The notes below the pieces were generated by a model, which was not told the DNA's origin, made no database searches, and saw only the letters and a list, made by a program, of their open reading frames with translations. Positions 27,155 to 36,347 of a stretch of DNA of 64,000 bases are shown in pieces. Origin of the DNA: Litorivicinus sp. (lineage in GTDB: Bacteria; Pseudomonadota; Gammaproteobacteria; Pseudomonadales; Litorivicinaceae); contig JAGYKJ010000007.1 of the NCBI GenBank assembly GCA_018401755.1, positions 620,001 to 684,000 on the forward strand, given 5' to 3'. Position numbers and translations under genes: made by a program. The number at the start of each line of letters is the position of its first letter. Positions within the stretch are counted from its first letter, which is position 1.

Positions 27155-28366
27155 TTATTCTCTCGTTGTCAGGTAGTGATCGATCACATGACGTGCAAAT
27201 GCAAAACTCGCAGTAAATGCAGGGCTAATCGCATTCAGAATATGGACCACTCCATCGCGCTCTATCACAACAAAATCGTTCACCAGTCGCTGTGCCTTTG
27301 GATCGAAAATTTGCGACCGTATCCCAACTTTTGCAAGACTTTCGGAAAAATCCGTAGAACGGACTCCCCGGATCAGTCCCGCTAATTCCGCAGCGACCCC
27401 CGACTTCGTCAAGAGCTTGGCTTCGCGCCATGCAAGTGTTCGTAACCCGTTGGTATTGCGGAAGAGTTTGGCACACAGCCCCATGCCTAAGCGCAGCCCG
27501 TCACCCCATTGCAGCCCTTGCAAACCGCGATAATTCTCGCGACCCAAGATCGGCGTTGAGCTCGGTCCAAAAAAGACTTCGCCCGCCTCGTTATGTGCCG
27601 TATGCACACCCAAAAACGGCAGCTGCAAGTCAGGCACCGGATAAACTAAGCGCCGCATCCGAAATTCAGGGTCATGATGCTTCCAATATTTTCCTTTGAA
27701 TGGCTGAAAGCTATAGTGCAATTCGAGTCCAGCTTCTTCGGCCACCCGATCTGCATGCAGTCCAGCCGCATTAATAATGGCTCCAGCGCCGATCATCTCA
27801 CCTGGGATCATTACGTCACGCCCTTCGATCCCTTGAACCGGAGTACCGTATCGGATCGATACACCAGACGCGATAAGTCGCGTCGCAAGATGACCCGCCA
27901 CCGCTTTGGGATTAACAACGGACGTTGACGGGATCCATAACGCTTGACCGTATCGAGTCTCAACACGCGGCTCCAATTCCAACATCGCCTTTGCATCGAC
28001 CAGCTCGGTCGTCACACCATTGGCATGGCCGCGCTCGACGAGAATTGGCAAGGTGTCACAGGCAGCGTCCGACGTTGGTACCAGGAGCTTTCCGCACGGA
28101 TCCATCCAAAGATCATGCTCTGACACGTAGGCCTTCATCAACGACTGGCCTTCAACACATAATCGAGCACGCAGACTGCCGGTTCCGTAGTAAATACCAG
28201 AGTGCAATACCCCCGAATTCCGGCCAGTCCCATGCGCGATTGAATTGGCTTCTTTCTCAAGGATCACAATCCGTGCCTTGGGATCTCGCTCGCGCCAAGT
28301 CGCGGCCAGCGTCAATCCAACAATACCGCCGCCCACAATGACTAAATCCGCAGTGCTACGATCCAA
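27155..28366 (-). CDS. L-2-hydroxyglutarate dehydrogenase/oxidase (LhgO/LhgD family)
   Basis: 403 residues. The FAD-binding loop VIVGGGIVGLTLA, the family segment GRNSGVLHSGIYYGTGSLRARLC and the FKGKYWKH block match LhgO-type enzymes, which oxidise L-2-hydroxyglutarate to 2-oxoglutarate and pass electrons to quinone or oxygen. The start is a TTG inside the last codons of the AEC gene (11-bp overlap). The TRAP and SDR genes follow. Confidence 0.85.
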   Translation of the reverse strand: MDRSTADLVIVGGGIVGLTLAATWRERDPKARIVILEKEANSIAHGTGRNSGVLHSGIYYGTGSLRARLCVEGQSLMKAYVSEHDLWMDPCGKLLVPTSDAACDTLPILVERGHANGVTTELVDAKAMLELEPRVETRYGQALWIPSTSVVNPKAVAGHLATRLIASGVSIRYGTPVQGIEGRDVMIPGEMIGAGAIINAAGLHADRVAEEAGLELHYSFQPFKGKYWKHHDPEFRMRRLVYPVPDLQLPFLGVHTAHNEAGEVFFGPSSTPILGRENYRGLQGLQWGDGLRLGMGLCAKLFRNTNGLRTLAWREAKLLTKSGVAAELAGLIRGVRSTDFSESLAKVGIRSQIFDPKAQRLVNDFVVIERDGVVHILNAISPAFTASFAFARHVIDHYLTTRE

Positions 28367-29301
28367 GGCGAATCACCCCCATTGAAGCGGCCAAAAGTAA
28401 TGTCACCGGGATGGTGAACAGCGCCAATAGCGTTTGACTTGCAACGATCGCGGCCATTGCTGGCGCGTCACCGCCTAACTGCTTAGCCAAGATATAGCTT
28501 GATGGCGCGGTCGGAACCGAAAATACCACGAGAACGACCAACACCCAGTGGATATCCAAACCCATGCTCAGGGCTAGACCAACCCCGACGAGTGGCTTCA
28601 CCAAAAATTGCAAGCCGATACTCAGTGATGTGGTTGCGAATGCACGACGCATGGCCTCAGCCTGCAACCCTGCACCCAAGACCAAAATCCCCATCGGCAA
28701 GGCTGCCTGACCAATCAAACGAAGACTTTCTCCCACAACGGACTCTGCAGGGATTCCCAATTGCCGACAGACCGCACCCAGGAGGCATGCCGAGAATGAG
28801 CGGATTCCGGCGAAGCTCATTGACAATCCGAGGCAACGCGCCGTGGCGATCTCCCTGCAGCGACATCAAGCTCACGCACAGTACATTGATCACCACGATA
28901 ATACAGGCCGCTGCAATCGCCACATGCGACAGCAATGAGCGATCAAGGCCTGCCATCAGAGCAAGCGCAATAAAGGTGTTAAACCGAATCACCCCTTGAT
29001 ACAGCGAGGTAAATCGGGGAAATCCCTGTCGATGAAGACCCAATTTCCATGCCGCCCATAGAATGAGTGACAGGATCGCTAAGGTGCCATAAAGGGTGGT
29101 TAACAAATCGAACCAAGGCACGGATAAATCCGGCGCTCGCATGATGACAGAGACCAAGAGCGCGGGCATCAACACCCAATAGCTCACCCACTCCAGTCCG
29201 CGCCAAAAATCGGGGGGCACGAGGCGACGCGACCTGATCCAAACACCAAGCATGAGGACACACCCGAGGGGTACGATTGCGTTCACCACGAGCAGTATCA
29301 T
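28356..29301 (-). pseudogene. AEC-family (auxin efflux carrier type) transporter, interrupted by a single-base frameshift
   Basis: Two overlapping frames give the halves of one AEC carrier. The N-terminal frame runs from the ATG at 29301 through NELRRNPLIL, then loses homology. The next frame continues with ACLLGAVCRQLGI and a normal second half to 28356. Removing one base of the CC at 28790-28791 (GG on the coding strand) restores a 314-residue protein of usual length with about ten helices. No slippery heptamer is visible. It may be a real mutation or a sequence error. The 5' end overlaps the EamA gene as ATGA. Confidence 0.85.
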
Positions 29302-30176
29302 TGGTCAATTACCATCCGCCGACCGCGCTCTTGCATCATCCGATAGACAAATAAACTCGACAGTGCAGTCAACAAAATCGCACCGCCGATGAGATCGCGC
29401 GTCGTCGGTGACTCGCCGACCAAGAACCAGACAAAAATCGGGCCAATCAGCGTTTCCAATAATAGGTAAAGACCGACCTCAGGCGCTGGTAAATACCGAG
29501 GTGCAATGGTGATTAATGCAAAAGAAACCGGAACAACCAGACAGGCGTTAAAGACCATCCACAGTTCACTCCCCGCTGGTACCGTGAAGACGGGAATCAC
29601 AAGCCCAATTGCGAGCGCACCTAAGCCACTGGATAGACCATACAAAGGCCAAATGCGCGCACCCTCGAATGCGCGCGTTAAACTCAGTCCGATGCCCATC
29701 AAGGTCGGAACACCCAGCGCGCCCAGCCAACCGATCCATGGCACCTCATGCGTCACCCCGCTCCCAGCGATACTCGCACCGACCACGCCAGCACCGATGG
29801 CACACCACAGCGGCCCGTCAGTCCGTTCTCGAAATAGGACCCAGCTGGCAATGGCACTCGCTAAGGGTGTTGTCGACACCAACACCAAGACGGTCGGCGC
29901 ACCCAAATAGGTGACAGCCAATACAAAGCTGATTTGCGACAGTCCAAAGGTCACAACAATGGCGACCCCGGTCCATCCCGGATGCCTTAATTGGTGCCAC
30001 CAACCACGCGGATCTGTCAATAGCGCGAGCAGCCAGATCACGGAACAAATACCGACACCACGCCAAAACGATACGATCCATGGATCACCATCAATCTTTC
30101 GTAAGGTCGCCGAATCTGGAGACAAAATAAGGACCCCACACACCATGATTAAGGTGCCCAACAAGTAACGCGACAT
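29298..30176 (-). CDS. EamA/DMT-family transporter
   Basis: 292 residues from the ATG at 30176, with about ten transmembrane helices in two EamA repeats (LLGTLIMVCGVLILSPDS opening; LYLLLETLIGPIFVWFL in repeat two). The family exports or exchanges small metabolites. A longer reading to 30287 would overlap the LysE gene and lacks family sequence. It is sandwiched between a LysE exporter and the AEC carrier, all on one transcript by spacing. Confidence 0.85.
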   Translation of the reverse strand: MSRYLLGTLIMVCGVLILSPDSATLRKIDGDPWIVSFWRGVGICSVIWLLALLTDPRGWWHQLRHPGWTGVAIVVTFGLSQISFVLAVTYLGAPTVLVLVSTTPLASAIASWVLFRERTDGPLWCAIGAGVVGASIAGSGVTHEVPWIGWLGALGVPTLMGIGLSLTRAFEGARIWPLYGLSSGLGALAIGLVIPVFTVPAGSELWMVFNACLVVPVSFALITIAPRYLPAPEVGLYLLLETLIGPIFVWFLVGESPTTRDLIGGAILLTALSSLFVYRMMQERGRRMVIDQ

Positions 30177-30184
30177 TGAATCTC

Positions 30185-30793
30185 CTAGGGCAAAATGATG
30201 AGGCAGGCAGCAGACGCAAGTGCAACACCGGTGATTCTCGAGACCCATCGAGCGCCCTGCTCGTCGGAAAGCAGTCGAGCCAACCATTGTCCACCATAGG
30301 CATAGAGGGCAATGGCTGCAATTTCGATCAACAGAAACGTCCCTCCCATGACGACAATCTGCGGCGCGATTGGTGCGCTCGGATTCACGAACTGCGGGAA
30401 AAACGCGTAAAAGATGAGAATGAGTTTTGGGTTCGTTCCTGCGATCAACGCTTCAGTACGCGCCATGCGCCATAGGCTTGCTCTCTCCCCAGATGCGCTG
30501 CCAACCCTGACATGCGCGGTGAATGCTCGCCAAGCCATCCAGAGTAAATAGAGCGCTCCCACCAATCGGATCCACTGAAAAGCCGCCGCACTGGTTGCCA
30601 ATAGAACCTCCAGTCCCACAGCAAGCAACATCAGCATCAGAATCATGACTGGCAATCTGGCCAGACCAGCCAGAGAAGCACGCCAAGCATCGGTCTCAGT
30701 GCCGTGCACCAAGGCAACCAAATTATTGGGACCGGGGAAAAAATTCATTCCGATGCAGGCAGGAAGGAAAATCCACCACGCTGTTTGCGACAC
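30185..30793 (-). CDS. LysE-family transporter
   Basis: 202 residues from a GTG at 30793 with GGAG seven bases upstream. The motifs FFPGPNNLVALVHG and AGTNPKLILIFYAFFPQF identify the LysE/RhtB family. It is the first gene of the leftward run down to 21895. A perfect palindrome (30819-30832) lies just upstream, between it and the divergent phosphatase. Confidence 0.88.
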   Translation of the reverse strand: MSQTAWWIFLPACIGMNFFPGPNNLVALVHGTETDAWRASLAGLARLPVMILMLMLLAVGLEVLLATSAAAFQWIRLVGALYLLWMAWRAFTAHVRVGSASGERASLWRMARTEALIAGTNPKLILIFYAFFPQFVNPSAPIAPQIVVMGGTFLLIEIAAIALYAYGGQWLARLLSDEQGARWVSRITGVALASAACLIILP

Positions 30794-30818
30794 GATCGAC
30801 TCCGAAAACAAAAGGCAG

Positions 30819-30832
30819 TCAGTGTACACTGA
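30819..30832. promoter_or_regulatory. 14-bp perfect palindrome between divergent genes (operator candidate)
   Basis: TCAGTGTACACTGA is a perfect inverted repeat in the 66-bp space between the LysE-type gene (start 30793, leftward) and the histidine phosphatase gene (start 30860, rightward). Its position suits a dimeric repressor controlling both directions. No regulator gene is adjacent. Confidence 0.4.
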
Positions 30833-30859
30833 GGGCCTAGTTCCGCCGAGGGTACTGCA

Positions 30860-31411
30860 ATGAATCGCATTCGTCTGTTCATCGTCACACTCCTGTTCTC
30901 CGTGATGAGCTACGCCGACCTCTCAATAGAAGAAGCCGTCAATCGACCCGGTACTGTGATTTTAATGCGCCATGCTCTGGCGCCAGGCATTGGTGATCCA
31001 GAGACATTTCAGGTCGACCGCTGTGAGACGCAACGGGTTCTCAACGACACGGGACGCCGACAAGCTCAGCGACTCGGCGATCAACTGCGCCGAGCGGGCT
31101 TAGCAGCCACCCAAGTCTATTCAAGCCAATGGTGTCGTTGTCTCGAAACAGCTGAACTGCTTGATCTTGGTCCAGTGATCGAGGAGCCTGGGTTGAACTC
31201 ATTCTTCCAAGGATATGTCTCACGGACAGAGGCATTGCGTCTCCTCAATCAGCGTCTCAATACCCTCCCCCTCGATCAGCCACCGGTCGTCATGGTCACG
31301 CATCAAGTCACCATTAGTGCGGTCACAGGTCTTTACACGCAGTCGGGTGGCATGGTGTCCTTTGACCTGAAGACCGGCCGCGCGGCACCCATCATTGGGG
31401 CAACACCCTAG
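30860..31411 (+). CDS. Periplasmic histidine phosphatase-family protein
   Basis: 183 residues. A signal peptide (RLFIVTLLFSVMSYA) precedes a phosphoglycerate-mutase-like domain with the phospho-histidine motif LMRHALAPG (RHG-type) and the second histidine in MVTHQVT. DRCETQRVLNDTGRRQA and SSQWCRCLETA are conserved in this group. The substrate is unknown. It directly abuts the GMC oxidoreductase gene. Confidence 0.85.
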   Translation: MNRIRLFIVTLLFSVMSYADLSIEEAVNRPGTVILMRHALAPGIGDPETFQVDRCETQRVLNDTGRRQAQRLGDQLRRAGLAATQVYSSQWCRCLETAELLDLGPVIEEPGLNSFFQGYVSRTEALRLLNQRLNTLPLDQPPVVMVTHQVTISAVTGLYTQSGGMVSFDLKTGRAAPIIGATP

Positions 31412-33004
31412 GTGCGGCAGACTCAATCCACCGACATCCTCATTCTGGGTGCGGGGAGCGCAGGGTGCGTGCTCGCCAATCGTCTGTCGGCAAACCCAAA
31501 TCAGACGGTCCGACTGTTAGAGGCAGGCGGACAGGATCGCTGGCATTGGATTCATATTCCGATTGGATACCTCTATACGATGGGCAATCCAAAAACGGAC
31601 TGGTGTTATCACACCACCTCACAGCCCTACCTGAATCACCGCACACTGCCCTTCCCCCGTGGACGCGTGCTCGGTGGATCATCGTCTATTAACGGCATGA
31701 TTTATATGCGTGGGCAGGCTGAAGACTATGCCAGCTGGGGGTTGGCGGATTGGTCGTGGGAGGCTGTTCTGCCTTATTTTATGCGATCCGAACACTATCA
31801 TCGCGGGGCAGATAAGGTCCATGGTGCGGATGGACCCTTACGGGTTGAGCAACAGCGGCTGCACTGGCCAATTTTGGATGCTTTCAAGGCCGCTTGCGAA
31901 GCAGCTGGGTTTCAAGATCAGTCGGATTTCAATCGTGGCGACAATGCCGGCGTTGGCTATTTTGAGGTGACTCAAACCAAAGGGCGTCGGCTGTCATCCG
32001 CCGGTGCATTTTTGCACCCTATTCGGCATCGCACTAATCTTGATCTGCAGACGGGTTGCCTGATTGATCGGCTGGAGCTTTCCGGAAATCGCATTATCGC
32101 GGTCTATGGAACACAGCATGGGCAACCCGTGCGATGGCAGGCTGACCGCATTATTCTGGCCACTGGCGCTGTGGCAACCCCAGTCATTCTTGAACGCTCA
32201 GGGATCGGTGATCCGGACCATTTGGCTCAGTTAGACATTGCCACAGCCCACCCATTACCGGGCGTCGGACAGAACTTGCAAGATCACCTGCAAATTAGAA
32301 TGGCTTATCGTTTATCACAGGGAGACACCCTCAACCAACGTGCCAATCGATGGCAGTCGCGCTGCGCAATGGCACTTGACTATGCGCTCAATCGCTCTGG
32401 GCCCTTAGCCATGGCCCCCAGCCAATTAGGCGCATTCTTTCGCTCCAGCGAAACCGTTGATCGTCCTGACCTCGAGTTTCATATTCAGCCATTGTCTGCC
32501 GATCGTCTGGGAACGCAGTTGCATCCATGGCCTGGTATCACCGCAAGCGTGTGTCACTTAAGGCCACGTAGTCGAGGGACCATTCATGCGGCGTCTCGCG
32601 ATCCCCATGCGGCACCTCGAATCGATCCTCAGTACCTCTCAGATCCCTTTGATCAAGCCATTGCCATCCAAGCCATGCGAAAGACACGTTCGATCCTGCA
32701 GCAACCCAATCTGAGACCCTTTCAACCCGAAGAATTCCGACCAGGGGCCGATGCACAATCCGACGCCTCCTTACTCCAAGCAGCAGGCCAAATTGCCACC
32801 ACCATCTTTCACCCTGTAGGGACTGCAAAAATGGGACTTGCATCTGATCGCACCGCCGTCGTCTCGCCGCGCTTACAAGTCCATGGGCTGGACAACCTCT
32901 GGATTGGCGACGCCTCCGTGTTTCCCTTGATCCCCAGCGGCAATACCCATGCACCCACTGTGATGGTCGCAGAGCGATTAGCAGACTGGCTGCTCAACGC
33001 CTAA
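31412..33004 (+). CDS. GMC-family FAD-dependent oxidoreductase (choline/alcohol dehydrogenase-like)
   Basis: 530 residues from a GTG immediately after the previous stop. FAD-binding LILGAGSAGCVLANRL, GMC signature 1 PRGRVLGGSSSINGMIY, signature 2 near TGAVATPVILERSGIG and the active-site pair FHPVGTAKMG and GNTHAPTVM are intact. The family oxidises choline or other alcohols to aldehydes. Without betaine aldehyde dehydrogenase or BetI next to it, choline is not certain. The stop overlaps the convergent small gene by 4 bp. Confidence 0.9.
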   Translation: MRQTQSTDILILGAGSAGCVLANRLSANPNQTVRLLEAGGQDRWHWIHIPIGYLYTMGNPKTDWCYHTTSQPYLNHRTLPFPRGRVLGGSSSINGMIYMRGQAEDYASWGLADWSWEAVLPYFMRSEHYHRGADKVHGADGPLRVEQQRLHWPILDAFKAACEAAGFQDQSDFNRGDNAGVGYFEVTQTKGRRLSSAGAFLHPIRHRTNLDLQTGCLIDRLELSGNRIIAVYGTQHGQPVRWQADRIILATGAVATPVILERSGIGDPDHLAQLDIATAHPLPGVGQNLQDHLQIRMAYRLSQGDTLNQRANRWQSRCAMALDYALNRSGPLAMAPSQLGAFFRSSETVDRPDLEFHIQPLSADRLGTQLHPWPGITASVCHLRPRSRGTIHAASRDPHAAPRIDPQYLSDPFDQAIAIQAMRKTRSILQQPNLRPFQPEEFRPGADAQSDASLLQAAGQIATTIFHPVGTAKMGLASDRTAVVSPRLQVHGLDNLWIGDASVFPLIPSGNTHAPTVMVAERLADWLLNA

Positions 33005-33285
33005 TCGGGGGAGCGGGTCACCTCCACAAAATCATCCAACCAGCGCGACGCCTTGAGATGTTGAAGCGTTTCCACTTGTGCCTTGAGCTCATCAATCAGC
33101 GGCTCGAGTTCAGAGTCACCACATTCAGCAAATTCAACCATGTTGCAACAAAAAATATGGAGGTTCACAAGCAGGTAATACGCATTATTCTCGACCATCA
33201 GCGCCTTCGCACGATCAGGAGCTAGGTCCATTAAGGATTCCGTGATTGACAAAAAACGCGCAGAATCAAAAACAATATTGGCCAT
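33001..33285 (-). CDS. Hypothetical protein, 94 residues
   Basis: Starts at the ATG 33285 with GAGGAGGG upstream, which supports translation. The predicted protein is soluble, helical and acidic, with a CC pair in NLHIFCCNMVEFAECGD and a leucine-rich C-terminal helix. I do not recognise a family. It lies divergent to the VOC gene and its stop overlaps the GMC gene. Confidence 0.65.
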   Translation of the reverse strand: MANIVFDSARFLSITESLMDLAPDRAKALMVENNAYYLLVNLHIFCCNMVEFAECGDSELEPLIDELKAQVETLQHLKASRWLDDFVEVTRSPD

Positions 33286-33343
33286 GTTTCCCTCCTCACG
33301 GACCGACAGGCCCCAACAACCACAATAAGGAGTTTCAGACGTC

Positions 33344-33760
33344 ATGCAACCTTTTCATCTCGCCTTTCCAGTGACTGACCTTGAGGCCACGCGTCATCTT
33401 TTCTGCGACATTCTTGAGTGTCCCACTGGGCGTGAAGACAGCCGTTGGATTGACTTCAATTTTTTTGGACATCAAATCACCGCACACTTGGTTGAGGCCG
33501 ATCCCAATGGACCACCAACCAATCCAGTGGACGGGGAAGATGTCCCAGCCTCTCACTTCGGTATCATTCTCGAATGGAACGCCTGGCATACCTTGCGGGA
33601 TCGATTGATCAACGCAGGGATTCACTTTCTAATCGAACCCCAAATTCGGTTTGCTGGGCAAATCGGTGAACAAGCCACCCTATTTTTCAAAGACTCATCA
33701 GGCAATGCCCTCGAGTTCAAAGCATTCAAAGATCCGGCAATGATCTTCGCCAGAGACTGA
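33344..33760 (+). CDS. VOC-family (glyoxalase/dioxygenase fold) protein
   Basis: 138 residues with the beta-alpha-beta-beta-beta VOC pattern: [21 protein letters not shown] at the start and [16 protein letters not shown] at the end, with the metal ligands His5 and the late Glu in place. Members include small dioxygenases and isomerases; the reaction here is unknown. AAGGAG lies upstream. A strong hairpin follows its stop. Confidence 0.85.
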   Translation: MQPFHLAFPVTDLEATRHLFCDILECPTGREDSRWIDFNFFGHQITAHLVEADPNGPPTNPVDGEDVPASHFGIILEWNAWHTLRDRLINAGIHFLIEPQIRFAGQIGEQATLFFKDSSGNALEFKAFKDPAMIFARD

Positions 33761-33778
33761 CTTGAAGTTGACTGAACC

Positions 33779-33819
33779 GCACCCACCGTTGAATCAATGA
33801 ATCATTCAACGGCGGGTGC
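33779..33819 (+). terminator. Strong hairpin between the VOC gene and the next ORF
   Basis: Two 16-nt arms (33779-33794 and 33804-33819) pair at 15 of 16 positions around a 9-nt loop. The second arm ends directly before an ATG at 33820. There is no T-run, so it is not a classic intrinsic terminator. It may protect the VOC mRNA end or mask translation of the next gene. Confidence 0.4.
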
Positions 33820-34203
33820 ATGAAAACAGAGTCTCTCGCAGCCATGGCGCTAATGCTGGCGTTAGAAGACAGCGTTCTGAACGAAGACGGGGAAGGCATT
33901 CACCCGGAGGCTTGGGAGTTGTTGTTTGTCGCAGGAAGTCCATTGCTGACAGACCTCATTGACTTCGATCATCATCTGCCGTTTTTGGCAATGCAGACCC
34001 CAACCAAAGAACAAATCCAACTCATCTACGAGAGTTATCGCTCGCGCCTCCAAAGCATCGCGCTGACGCCACCGCTTCGCGCCTATCGCCATGCGTTGCT
34101 GGCAGACGCGCTGTTTCCACACGGCCATGCGGCCTATCTGATACGAGCGGCTGTGCTCGATGCGCTTATCGCGCTCCTGAGCAAAGAAACCCGCACCCAA
34201 TAA
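33820..34203 (+). CDS. Hypothetical protein, 127 residues
   Basis: An alpha-helical, leucine- and alanine-rich protein (SLAAMALMLALEDSVL; ALLADALFPHGHAAYLIRAA) without membrane segments or a family I recognise. The first ATG abuts a hairpin and has no clear ribosome site. A start at the ATG of residue 9 (33844) would move it clear of the hairpin. It is convergent with the DsbA-like gene 8 bp away. Confidence 0.5.
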   Translation: MKTESLAAMALMLALEDSVLNEDGEGIHPEAWELLFVAGSPLLTDLIDFDHHLPFLAMQTPTKEQIQLIYESYRSRLQSIALTPPLRAYRHALLADALFPHGHAAYLIRAAVLDALIALLSKETRTQ

Positions 34204-34211
34204 TCTGGCGC

Positions 34212-34886
34212 TCAATGGGTGACATGCGGGAGCCCTAATGCATCCAAAATATCGACACACATTTGATCAGCCGCACCATGACGAACCGCAATGGGTGTTC
34301 CCTGTCCTTGATGAATCAGCATCAGACTCGGATAACCACTCATCCCTAACCGCTCCGCCAATCCACGTTGTTCAGCATGCACTGCATGGATATCGTTAGC
34401 GTGCAGCATTTCTGCGAAGCCTCCTGGATCAAAGCCAATCCCCTCAGCCAAAGCCACCAGTACATCATCTCGCCAGACATTCTGCGCCTCTTGGTAATAC
34501 GCATCCTGAATCCGCGATGTCATGACGTCGCCGCGTCCAGCAATCCGCTCGGCCGCAATCACAGCCCGGCATGCCGGATAGGTCGACCGCGGCGGCGTTG
34601 GCGTTTGCGACCAATACGCCAAATTCATTGGGACCCCGCAGATCGAAGCAACGCGCGACCAGGTCGCGGCAAGATGCTGCGCCAACTCCGCGGGCATCGG
34701 TTCATCACTGTCCGGTGCAAGCCCCCCAACCAAGGCGACCACAGACAGTGCACTGGGAAGAATCGCACGCAAACCAACCCAAGTCGGCCGAAATCCATAA
34801 CACCAACTGCACATCGGATCATGCACATAGACCAACACAGCATCCTCAGGGATCGTCACTTCAGCGGGTTCAAGAGTGACCGTCAT
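34212..34886 (-). CDS. DsbA-family thioredoxin-fold protein (cytoplasmic)
   Basis: 224 residues. The CSWC redox motif (Cys26, Cys29) follows a short beta strand VLVYVHDPM, and the cis-proline loop is MSGYPSLMLI near the C-terminus. No signal peptide is visible, so it probably works in the cytoplasm, like FrnE-type or 2-hydroxychromene-isomerase relatives. It overlaps the aldehyde dehydrogenase stop (ATGA), so it belongs to that operon. Confidence 0.85.
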   Translation of the reverse strand: MTVTLEPAEVTIPEDAVLVYVHDPMCSWCYGFRPTWVGLRAILPSALSVVALVGGLAPDSDEPMPAELAQHLAATWSRVASICGVPMNLAYWSQTPTPPRSTYPACRAVIAAERIAGRGDVMTSRIQDAYYQEAQNVWRDDVLVALAEGIGFDPGGFAEMLHANDIHAVHAEQRGLAERLGMSGYPSLMLIHQGQGTPIAVRHGAADQMCVDILDALGLPHVTH

Positions 34887-36337
34887 ACCCTGTCATCCTG
34901 CGATCCCAGATCAAAGCAGCCATATTTCACTTCGAGGAACTCATCAATGCCATGTGGACCCCCTTCACGACCCAATCCAGATTCTTTCACACCGCCGAAG
35001 GGTGCGACCTCCGTTGAGATAATCCCAGTATTTATTCCGACGATCCCATACTCCAACCCCTCGTACATCCGAAATGCGCGCCCAAGATCGCGTGTATAGC
35101 AATAGGCAGCCAATCCGTAGGGTGTGTCGTTGGCAAGCGCAAGTGCTTCTGACTCAGTGGCGAATCGATAAATCGGAGCAACTGGACCGAATGTCTCTTC
35201 GCTCGCCATTCGCATCTGAGGAGTCACTCCAGAGACAACGGTCGGCGTGAAAAACAGAGGTCCAGCTGAATGTCTCATACCACCCACTTCGATCTGAGCG
35301 CCGCGCGCAACCGCATCAGCTAGATGCGCTTCAACCTTCGCCAGCCCATCCGCATTAATGAGGGGACCAATCTCGACACCGGGTTGATCACCTGCTCCAA
35401 CTGTCAGTGCTCGAACCCGCGCAGAGAAACGGGCGACAAAGTCTGAGTACACCCGCTCTTGCACGAAAATCCGATTCGCACAGACACAGGTCTGCCCTGC
35501 ATTTCTGAATTTGCTCAGCATGGCGCCATCCACGGCCGCCTCGATATCGGCGTCATTCATCACAATGAAGGGTGCGTTGCCCCCCAGTTCGAGTGACAAC
35601 TTCTTCACTGTCGCCGCGGACAGCTCGTACAGGATCTTTCCAACTGCAGTGGACCCTGTAAAGGTCACCTTACGCACCCGAGTATCCGCGATTAATGCGT
35701 GGCCAATCCCAGGTGCATCCACCCCAGTGACGATATTCAGGACACCCGGTGGAAAGCCTGCATCAAGTGCGAGTTGCGCCAACTTCAACGCCGTTAACGG
35801 CGTATCTTCCGAGGGTTTGACAACCACAGTGCAGCCGGCGGCGAGCGCAGGCGACACTTTACGAGTAATCATGGCCAGTGGAAAATTCCACGGTGTAATG
35901 GCAACCACCACGCCCACCGGCTGTTTTGTGACAAGGATTCGTTGACTGGGCTGATGCGCAGGGATTGTTTGCCCGTACACCCGCTTTGCTTCTTCAGCAA
36001 ACCACTCCACAAAGCTCGCACCGTAAGCCACCTCGCCCCGACTTTCAGCCAGGGGTTTCCCCATTTCTAAGGTAATCAACGCTGCCAGCGCGTCTTGATC
36101 CTGTAAAATCAATTGGTGCCAGCGCCTTAAGATTCCTGCCCGATCACGGGCAGACAGTTTGGCCCAACCAGGCTGCGCCCGATGAGCCGCATCAACAGCG
36201 CGTACGGCATCCCCAGCGGAGAGATCAGCGACTCGAGCAATGCATCCCCCCGAGGCAGGGTTAATGACCGCAAACTCTTCTCCTGAGGATGCGGTGACCC
36301 AAGCGCCATCAACGAATGCCTTGGTATGTTCAATCAT
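34883..36337 (-). CDS. NAD(P)-dependent aldehyde dehydrogenase, succinate-semialdehyde dehydrogenase type
   Basis: 484 residues from the ATG at 36337 with AGGACGG upstream. Catalytic Glu250 lies in SLELGGNAPF and Cys284 in NAGQTCVCANR. The sequence pattern (ITPWNFPLAMITRK, GREGGPHGIDEFLEVKY) fits GabD-type enzymes that oxidise succinate semialdehyde to succinate, though related semialdehydes are possible. The alcohol dehydrogenase gene just upstream could supply the aldehyde. Confidence 0.88.
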   Translation of the reverse strand: MIEHTKAFVDGAWVTASSGEEFAVINPASGGCIARVADLSAGDAVRAVDAAHRAQPGWAKLSARDRAGILRRWHQLILQDQDALAALITLEMGKPLAESRGEVAYGASFVEWFAEEAKRVYGQTIPAHQPSQRILVTKQPVGVVVAITPWNFPLAMITRKVSPALAAGCTVVVKPSEDTPLTALKLAQLALDAGFPPGVLNIVTGVDAPGIGHALIADTRVRKVTFTGSTAVGKILYELSAATVKKLSLELGGNAPFIVMNDADIEAAVDGAMLSKFRNAGQTCVCANRIFVQERVYSDFVARFSARVRALTVGAGDQPGVEIGPLINADGLAKVEAHLADAVARGAQIEVGGMRHSAGPLFFTPTVVSGVTPQMRMASEETFGPVAPIYRFATESEALALANDTPYGLAAYCYTRDLGRAFRMYEGLEYGIVGINTGIISTEVAPFGGVKESGLGREGGPHGIDEFLEVKYGCFDLGSQDDRV

Positions 36338-36347
36338 CTCAACCGTC

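Noticed and set aside
28785-28795. Programmed ribosomal frameshift in the AEC gene
   Set aside because: No slippery heptamer, internal Shine-Dalgarno or downstream pseudoknot is evident; a mutation or sequence error is simpler.
34368-35099. A 243-codon plus-strand open frame across the DsbA-like and aldehyde dehydrogenase genes
   Set aside because: It crosses two real genes on the other strand and has low-complexity content typical of a shadow frame.
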